Shown: positions 56,401 to 64,000 of the stretch, piece by piece
Position numbering within the stretch: the first letter of the stretch is position 1
How the letters are laid out: the number at the start of each line of letters is the position of its first letter
Origin: an uncultured Hoeflea sp.
GTDB taxonomy: Bacteria; Pseudomonadota; Alphaproteobacteria; Rhizobiales; Rhizobiaceae
Reading direction: 5' to 3'
Assembly (NCBI RefSeq): GCF_947501405.1
Contig: NZ_CANMVK010000001.1
Coordinates: forward strand, 1,674,001 to 1,738,000
DNA length: 64,000 nt
The notes under the pieces: generated by a model
The model's input: only the letters and a program-made list of their open reading frames with translations
Databases searched by the model: none
What the model was told of the DNA's origin: nothing
Translations under genes and position numbers: made by a program

Positions 56401-57107
56401 CGTGACAGCCGAGCCTCCGCACGGTCGGAACGTCCCTCGATCATTGCCTGGTCGACCGGGCCGCCACGCCCGCCGGTGAGGGCGATCAGCCCTTCCGCTC
56501 CCTCTTCAAGCCAGGAGATGCAGATATGCGGCCGCTCGACGGAGTCGCCGTCCAGATAGGCACGGCTGACCAGCGCCACCAATCGTTCATAGCCGGTTCT
56601 GGTGGCGGCCAGCAGCACGATTGAGGGCGACTTTTGCAAATGGTCGCGATGCGAACGGCGGTCACCCTCCTGGCCATCTTCCATGTCAATATCGAGCTGA
56701 CAGCCGATCAGCGGCTGAATGCCAGCCTCCATGGCCTTGACCGAAAACTCCAGCGCGCCGAACAGATTGTTTGTGTCGGTGATGGCGAGCGCCGGCTGCT
56801 CATCGGCCTCGGCGCGCTTGATCAGCGTCTTGATCGGAAGAGCGCCTTCCAGCAGTGAATAGGCCGAATGCACCCGCAAATGCACAAAACCAGGCCAATT
56901 GCCGCCGCTCTGGCCATGGCCCGGCCTGTCGCCATTCTGCGATGCACCGGCTGGACCGCCCGGGTCAACGTCTTTCCGAGCGCCGCCGTGGTCACCGCTC
57001 CGGGCGCCGTCCGATGCACTCGCGGGCTTGTCTGTGCCGTCTGCTCCGGACGCAACACCCGCGGCTAGATTTGCAAGCATCTTCGCCGATTTGCTTTCGC
57101 GCGCCAT
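53445..57107 (-). CDS. dnaE: DNA polymerase III alpha subunit
   Basis: Main replicative polymerase, 1220 residues. The first 70 residues are a low-complexity Gly/Asp/Ala-rich extension; the PHP domain starts at [21 protein letters not shown]. The catalytic palm holds [23 protein letters not shown] and [17 protein letters not shown] (the catalytic PDFDIDF). Later segments are the finger and clamp-contact parts ([25 protein letters not shown]), the HhH region and an OB domain near the C-terminus. It is the DnaE1 class by length and motif. A tiny SOS gene lies upstream on the same strand; readthrough into dnaE is possible. Confidence 0.97.
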   Translation of the reverse strand: [1220 protein letters not shown]

Positions 57108-57337
57108 GCGGCCCCTCTGTCAATTGATGCAAGGCCCCGGCACCATCGACACGGCGCGAAGACTCAAAGCTCAATTGTGAGGACCCGGACCCGAAAGTCC
57201 AGTGCGCGCGTTCGCGAAATCAGAGGTTCACACAGCCAAGCCCCGCGCCGGCATCAGCGAAGCTGACAGCGCATGCTCAGGCCACAGTATCAGACCGGAC
57301 CAATGGCGCTCTGGCGGCGCATAAAACCTATCACCGA

Positions 57338-57353
57338 GGCCTTTCAAAAGGCC
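57338..57353 (-). other. Hairpin at the end of the 28-codon SOS ORF
   Basis: GGCCTT-TCAA-AAGGCC, with arms extended by another A/T pair, is a small perfect dyad that straddles the TGA of the tiny ORF. On the minus strand it is not followed by an immediate T run, so termination is unproven; it could limit readthrough into dnaE or stabilise the short mRNA. Confidence 0.35.
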
Positions 57354-57430
57354 ATGGCGATAACGGCAAAACTCGCAACGAACAAAGACATGGAGACGAA
57401 AGCAGCGAGATCGCGGGCAAATGCAGTCAT
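57344..57430 (-). CDS. 28-residue SOS-induced membrane protein (SidA-like architecture)
   Basis: ATG 57430 to TGA 57344, 28 codons. The product starts MTAFARD and continues as one hydrophobic stretch of about 20 residues (LAAFVSMSLFVASFAVIAMA), a single predicted inner-membrane helix with a short polar N-terminus. GGGAG lies six bases before the ATG. Upstream is a near-consensus promoter with a perfect LexA box in its spacer (57463-57491). Tiny SOS-induced membrane proteins are known (SidA of Caulobacter, 29 residues, inhibits division). I have no sequence match; the analogy is in size, topology and regulation. Too short for standard gene callers. dnaE begins 236 bp downstream. Confidence 0.7.
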   Translation of the reverse strand: MTAFARDLAAFVSMSLFVASFAVIAMAF

Positions 57431-57462
57431 GATCAACTCCCATTTATTCCTGATGTGTTTGC

Positions 57463-57491
57463 ATTATGTTCTATTTTTGTTCTGCTGTCAA
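57463..57491 (-). promoter_or_regulatory. SOS promoter: sigma-70 boxes with LexA box in the spacer
   Basis: On the minus strand TTGACA (57491-57486) and CATAAT (57468-57463) are exactly 17 bp apart. The spacer contains GAAC-AAAAATA-GAAC (57482-57468), a perfect GTTC-N7-GTTC LexA box read on the plus strand. A LexA dimer here would cover the RNA polymerase site. The predicted start of transcription is near 57456, giving a leader of about 25 bases with GGGAG before the 28-codon ORF. This is the best regulatory site in the window. Confidence 0.9.
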
Positions 57492-57880
57492 GCCACGGCA
57501 ACACATCCGGCTGGGTGCGGAAGCGGGAGCGAGAGAACGTGCCTGGCGGTATCGAGTTGGTTCGCAACGAGCCTCTGCACCGTGCTGGCCGGCACAGAGG
57601 TCCACAGGGCGCGCGAGACGCCCCGCCCTCGCCCCAGCGCTGTACCTCGCTCTCAACGCAGCGCCTCACCCAAGGCGGCGCGACGATGATTTGCCCAATC
57701 CGGCGCATGCCACACAGCAATAAGTTGGCTTCAGGTAGAGCTCCCATCAACCAAGCGGAAAGGCGTGGCAGCCCAGCTACCGGTATGAAGACGGTCAGGC
57801 GTCTTTGAAAGACGGAGTTTCATGATCGCCAACCGGGCAGTTGTAGACCCGGATATCGCTGATTGAGCCAATGGAGGACG
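57492..57880. other. Intergenic region between the SOS promoter and hupB terminator
   Basis: About 390 bp without a believable gene. Several short frames exist on both strands but lack ribosome sites and protein-like composition. No tRNA was found. Confidence 0.4.
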
Positions 57881-57882
57881 CG

Positions 57883-57915
57883 AAAAAGCCCGGAGAATCA
57901 TCAGATCCTCCGGGC
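57883..57915 (-). terminator. Rho-independent terminator of hupB
   Basis: On the minus strand GCCCGGAG pairs with CTCCGGGC (57915-57908 and 57895-57888) and is followed by TTTTT. It lies 31 bp after the hupB stop codon. Confidence 0.9.
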
Positions 57916-57945
57916 CAGCACCTTTGTTCAGGTGATGCGCTTGCC

Positions 57946-58218
57946 TTAGTTGCAGGCGTCCTTGAGGCCCTTGCCTGCCGAGAACTTGGGCACGTTGCGT
58001 GCAGGGATATCGACTTCCTTGCCGGTCTGGGGGTTGCGGCCCTTGGAGGCTTCGCGACGCGACACGGTGAAATTGCCGAACCCGATCAGGCGCACATCGC
58101 CGCCGTTTTTCAGTTCGCCGGTGATCGTCTCAAACACCGCCTCGACTGCCGACGTTGCGTCACCCTTGCTAATGCCCGATTTCTCGGCCACTGCGGCCAC
58201 GAGTTCATTCTTGTTCAT
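57946..58218 (-). CDS. hupB: HU family nucleoid protein
   Basis: 90 residues; standard HU. It starts MNKNELVAAVAEKSGISKGDATSAVEA. The DNA-binding arm is GFGNFTVSRREASKGRNPQTGKEVDIPA. The C-terminus is KFSAGKGLKDACN. It bends and coats DNA; single chain, probably homodimeric. AAGGGATGGACA precedes the start. lon lies upstream on the same strand (the rhizobial and general bacterial lon-hupB order), and an own terminator follows. Confidence 0.97.
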   Translation of the reverse strand: MNKNELVAAVAEKSGISKGDATSAVEAVFETITGELKNGGDVRLIGFGNFTVSRREASKGRNPQTGKEVDIPARNVPKFSAGKGLKDACN

Positions 58219-58350
58219 TGTCCATCCCTTTCCTGACGTTTGGTCGACTCAGTTTGTTCGATGTGGTGATCCTACGCATCTCGCGGTCTCACGCAACCAA
58301 ACTCCCTGCAAACCCGGGGTTTTTGGTGGTTTTTCAGGGGGAAAGACGAC

Positions 58351-58377
58351 AACGGGCGGGGAAATTCCCCGCCCGTT
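58351..58377. terminator. Strong hairpin between lon and hupB
   Basis: AACGGGCGGGG (58351-58361) and CCCCGCCCGTT (58367-58377) form an 11-bp perfect stem with a 5-base loop, 47 bp after the lon stop. The T run (TTTTTATT) follows on the plus strand, while on the minus strand, which carries lon and hupB, only GTCGTCTTT follows. It may still attenuate lon transcription before hupB. Confidence 0.55.
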
Positions 58378-58423
58378 CGGTTTTTATTGACCGCTAAGCC
58401 CTTAAGACAGCAAAAGCCCGGCC

Positions 58424-60856
<2,433 letters not shown>

Positions 60857-60980
60857 GTCATTTCCTTTCCTGGCCTTTTCGGCCCTGCCCTTCAAGGCCT
60901 GTTGGCAACGCACGCGGCGGCCCCGGTTTTCCAGCGGCCGGCCCTGGCGCCCTTGACGAGGGATAGCGCCCTCGTCCGTG

Positions 60981-61010
60981 TAAGTGGAGAACCGGCTTAC
61001 CGGTTTCAAG
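60981..61010 (-). promoter_or_regulatory. Candidate heat-shock (RpoH) promoter of lon
   Basis: The minus strand reads CTTGAA (61010-61005), 17 bp, then CCACTTA (60987-60981). The -35 fits RpoH well; the -10 fits only partly. It is about 125 bp upstream of the lon ATG. The 349-bp gap between lon and the next gene holds no other feature I can name. Confidence 0.35.
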
Positions 61011-61205
61011 TCAATCGTGCGCCGGTGAACACCGGCTCACCGATTCGTGACGATATTAGAGATTGAAGATGGCGGGAAGCTGGAAGACCGGCGAAACAGA
61101 CATCGCCAACAGATGATCCGAACACATCTTTCGCGTGAACACACAACTTACGCGCAAGAACTTGAAACGGTTCAATTCAACTTTGTCATGCAAGCTTGAA
61201 AGTCC

Positions 61206-64000
61206 CTAGCCCTCCGAGCGTCGGCGGATCAGTCCCGACACGGCCAGGATCAGCATGGAGGTAACAATCCAGCCCAGTGCCGTGTAGACCGATTTCGCCA
61301 TCTGCCAATACCAGAATTTCGGGTCCGGCCGGCAGCGCATTTCCTGTTTGAGATCGATCAGCGGCACGAAGGTGTCAACCGCGTAAAGCGGCACATTGAT
61401 CTGATCGCCGCAGGGTTTGGCGCGGCCATAGGCCGGTTCACCGGTCATCTCGATTTCCGTGACACCGGGAATGGCACCGCGCGCGTCGGCGCGCAATTCG
61501 ACTGGCATCTCGTCGTAAATCAAGACCCCGCTGGATTGCCAGATTTGCGTCACCACGCTTCCCGCAAGGATGAGCAAAACAAACACCACGGTGGGCTGCA
61601 CCGGCGAGAGCCCGTAATAGAACGGATGACGATAAAACCAGTCCGACCAGACAGGATAATAAAATCCGAGCATCGCCGCGGCCGCGAATGCGAGTGCGGA
61701 AAACACGAGTGAACCGAAAATCAGGTATGTCAGCACACCCGCAACCGCTGATATGGCGACCAGCAAGGTGATCCATTTCTTGTTGTCGGGGAAAACAGAA
61801 AACTTCTTTTTCCAGCGCTGCGTGTTGAATCCGGACTCAATGCTCATTCGGTCGTGAATGATCTCGGCGGCTTCGCGAGCCCGTCCCGAGCGCCGGAACA
61901 GTTGGGCAATATGCTCGTAAGGCTGAACGTTGAATTCGTTCTCGTCCTTGGGATTGTCATCAAGATATTGCAGCTTGAGCCAGTCCCGTCGGGCTTCCCA
62001 CTGATTGTGCTGTCGTGCCCCCGATCCCGCCGCAACGTCGAAATCCGCGCTGACGCCGAGTGACTCCGGGTCCTCATTGTGCAGCGCATACCTGAAATTG
62101 TCCAAATTGAGCTGGAACAGCTGTCGTCCCGCCGAATTGGCCTGCCGGCGCGATCGACGCCAGGCCTGACCGCCGGCATCGTTGAGATAGGAGCATTCCA
62201 CAAAGCCGAGATTGACGCGGGGCAATCCCTCGGGCTCTTGTCTGGCGGTGTCATCGGAAGCGGGCTGTTGATCGGTATTGACGGACCCGGACAGGCCAAC
62301 TCGATACTGCTTGAACCTCTCATCAAGGTCATCGGTCGGTTCGCTCCACGGCGCCGGCATGGGCATGATTTCGGGTGCTCTATCCCGCCCCACGACCCTG
62401 CGCCGCCCGGTTCCCTGCTCGAAAATGATCGGGGCACTGTCGGCGAATTCAAACAGCGGTGTGTCAGCCGTCATCTCCACCTGACCGCCGGCGGCGATGC
62501 GGAAATCCGCGACGAACACCGCATTGCCGAAAATCACGGTCACCCCGGAGGCCACGAATACGCTCTCGCCGTCGGCGCCAACCTCGCGGGTCACCTCGAA
62601 CCGCAATCCAGCCTTGGCTTGTGACCGGGATTTGCCGTTCGATGGTTCACCGGGCTTGAGCGAACGGTCCAGTTCTCCGGCGTCTTGGGGCAGACGGAAC
62701 CAGCCATTATCGCCCCAGACCATGTGGCAGAAAAACCGCAGGTATTCGGCGGCGGTCTCCGTGGTCAGGTCGAGCTTTGGTCCGAGCCGCTGATTGAGTG
62801 CGTGAATTGGCGGCGACGTTCCATCCAGCTTGATGAACTCGTCTTCGCCATTCCAGAGATATGATCGACGCCACGCCTCGTCGTCCGCGCTTTGGGCTTC
62901 AAGCAACGCCCAACCGGGGTAAAAACCAAGCTCCCTGACCCCGGTCACGAATTCGCCGTTCTCGCCACTGCGGTTGGTCGCCTGCTTGGCTGGCTTGCGG
63001 ATCGCATCGACAAAACGCTCGGCCTCGCCCTTGTCGAGCGCTGTCCAATCGCCAGGCACAATATCGATCGGATCACGTGGATTCTTGAACAGTTTCCGCC
63101 ACAGCGCAGCCGAAACTTCCTTGATCGTTTTCGGATTGTAGCGGCGATACCCATCCTTGAAACTGATGGGGCACGCGCCTTCCAGGGCAAATTTCGGATC
63201 GTCGTCCAGCATCTCGACCATGCCAGTTTTCATGATCTTGAAATCAGCGACAAAAACATTCCATGCATAGATGACCGGCACGTTCCTCGCCAGAAAGGCG
63301 CCCTGGTCATCCTGATCCGGGGTCACCACAATCTGGGCGCCAGTGGCGGCGAGCGCCTTCGCCTCACCAAGATGGCTGCCCGAGTACCTCAAAAGCCCGT
63401 TTTCATCGAAGGGAATTCGGAACCAGCCCTCCTCACCCCAGACCACGCTGCAAAAAAAACGCAGATAATCGGCGGCGGTGGTGGCGTCGATTTTCAGCCG
63501 GTCGCCAAGCCGCTCGTTAAACGCGTGGATTGGCGGCGACGTGCCGTCAAGGTGAACCGGCTGGCTTCGTTCATCCCAGAGATAACTCGTATGCGCACCA
63601 TCGGGTGTAACCGCCTCGATCATTGTATAGCCGGGATAAAACGGCAGATTCAGGGCCTTGACCGCCTTGAATGCCGCTACAATGGCCTCCGGTTCAGGTT
63701 CGTTTCGCGTCCATTGATAGTCAAGGTCGCTGAATTCGAGCGCGGCGGCTATGCGCGTTCCCATGAAATTGAACAGGGGTGGCGGACGGTGGCTTTCTGC
63801 TTTTTGAACATCGGATCCGGTTTGACCTTCGGTGTGATCCAGAGCATCGGCCACAACGCCCTTGACCTGGCACTCGCCATCGATGCGCATGTTGGACGCA
63901 TCCAGCCTCTCATAGATCCGCAGACCCTGGAGCTTGGCATTGCCACCCACCCGGCAATTGCGCAGTTCGATCACTTTCGCGTGCGACCGGCCGACGAGCA
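61206..64000 (-). CDS. Large membrane protein with a tandemly duplicated domain (N-terminus beyond window)
   Basis: At least 930 residues; the frame stays open past 64000, so the GTG at 63974 is not a likely start. Numbering from there: 1-70 has the beta-helix-like pattern ELRNCRVGGNAKLQG; about 112-275 and 351-520 are two copies of one module, with FYPG, YLW, LDGTSPPIHA, AADYLRFFCSVVWGEEGWFR (copy 2: AAEYLRFFCHMVWGDNGWFR) and a closing VFVADF strand. Then come an acidic linker and a helical section (NFRYALHNED to REAAEIIHDR). The last 200 residues have about four membrane helices and the end INVPLYAVDTFVPLIDL. The C-terminal part resembles the ends of bacterial pentapeptide or beta-helix membrane proteins as I recall them. 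Function unknown. Confidence 0.8.
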   Translation of the reverse strand, partial: LVGRSHAKVIELRNCRVGGNAKLQGLRIYERLDASNMRIDGECQVKGVVADALDHTEGQTGSDVQKAESHRPPPLFNFMGTRIAAALEFSDLDYQWTRNEPEPEAIVAAFKAVKALNLPFYPGYTMIEAVTPDGAHTSYLWDERSQPVHLDGTSPPIHAFNERLGDRLKIDATTAADYLRFFCSVVWGEEGWFRIPFDENGLLRYSGSHLGEAKALAATGAQIVVTPDQDDQGAFLARNVPVIYAWNVFVADFKIMKTGMVEMLDDDPKFALEGACPISFKDGYRRYNPKTIKEVSAALWRKLFKNPRDPIDIVPGDWTALDKGEAERFVDAIRKPAKQATNRSGENGEFVTGVRELGFYPGWALLEAQSADDEAWRRSYLWNGEDEFIKLDGTSPPIHALNQRLGPKLDLTTETAAEYLRFFCHMVWGDNGWFRLPQDAGELDRSLKPGEPSNGKSRSQAKAGLRFEVTREVGADGESVFVASGVTVIFGNAVFVADFRIAAGGQVEMTADTPLFEFADSAPIIFEQGTGRRRVVGRDRAPEIMPMPAPWSEPTDDLDERFKQYRVGLSGSVNTDQQPASDDTARQEPEGLPRVNLGFVECSYLNDAGGQAWRRSRRQANSAGRQLFQLNLDNFRYALHNEDPESLGVSADFDVAAGSGARQHNQWEARRDWLKLQYLDDNPKDENEFNVQPYEHIAQLFRRSGRAREAAEIIHDRMSIESGFNTQRWKKKFSVFPDNKKWITLLVAISAVAGVLTYLIFGSLVFSALAFAAAAMLGFYYPVWSDWFYRHPFYYGLSPVQPTVVFVLLILAGSVVTQIWQSSGVLIYDEMPVELRADARGAIPGVTEIEMTGEPAYGRAKPCGDQINVPLYAVDTFVPLIDLKQEMRCRPDPKFWYWQMAKSVYTALGWIVTSMLILAVSGLIRRRSEG

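Noticed and set aside
57108-57343. A terminator between the SOS ORF and dnaE
   Set aside because: The only hairpin there (57338-57353) lacks a following T run on the transcribed strand, so termination cannot be claimed.

Overview
The window comes from a high-GC alphaproteobacterial chromosome, most likely of the order Hyphomicrobiales (Rhizobiales; Rhizobiaceae or a Hoeflea-like relative). The reasons are order-specific gene neighbourhoods (rne divergent from amiC-mrcA; M48 protease-DsbA-accBC-aat-DUF2155-NDUFA12; pyrB-pyrC'-plsY-dprA-topA-rnr-DUF983-NUDIX; rpmG; divK-pleD; hupB-lon), the PleD and DivK cell-cycle regulators, an NDUFA12 complex I accessory subunit, and LexA boxes of the alphaproteobacterial form GTTC-N7-GTTC. 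Almost all of it is core genome. No tRNA, rRNA, CRISPR array or prophage is visible.

Layout. 1-4044: penicillin-binding protein 1A (runs off the left edge) and the amidase AmiC, then a long leader for RNase E. 4045-10000: rne, a short-chain dehydrogenase, a GNAT and a class I aminotransferase. 10.2-16.8 kb: envelope protease, DsbA-like protein, acetyl-CoA carboxylase accBC, aat, DUF2155, NDUFA12 and a Cys-rich secreted protein. 16.8-23.4 kb: GNATs, a YdcF protein, gatB, a small DUF6455 protein, a LysR regulator and a YjhX/TopAI-type toxin. 23.4-28.7 kb: a gatA scrap, an intact IS5-family element in the stop codon of a membrane protein gene, an HU protein, and gatC-gatA interleaved with GNAT genes. 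28.7-33.8 kb: metallo-hydrolase, ruvX, small membrane proteins, an AEC carrier and an AidB-like acyl-CoA dehydrogenase. 33.9-46.2 kb: pyrB, a pseudo-dihydroorotase, plsY, dprA, topA, rnr, DUF983, NUDIX, MFS and rpmG. 46.6-51.6 kb: pleD, divK, DUF3572, a HAD-like protein, a GNAT and dinB. 51.6-53.4 kb: decayed accessory DNA with an IS481-type transposase remnant. 53.4-61 kb: dnaE, a tiny SOS gene, hupB and lon. 61.2 kb to the right edge: a large two-module membrane protein, open at the edge.

How the genes work together. gatA, gatB and gatC make the amidotransferase that corrects Glu-tRNA(Gln) and Asp-tRNA(Asn). accB and accC supply acetyl-CoA carboxylase. PyrB with a metal-site-deficient PyrC' makes carbamoyl aspartate. 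topA, dprA, ruvX, dinB and dnaE cover DNA topology, uptake, repair and replication. The most interesting feature is upstream of dnaE: a near-consensus sigma-70 promoter (TTGACA-N17-CATAAT) with a perfect LexA box in its spacer, followed by a good ribosome binding site and a 28-codon ORF for one hydrophobic helix. This is the architecture of a tiny SOS-induced membrane protein, like SidA of Caulobacter. A second LexA box lies in front of dinB. The two-module membrane protein at the right edge is the other candidate for undescribed biology.
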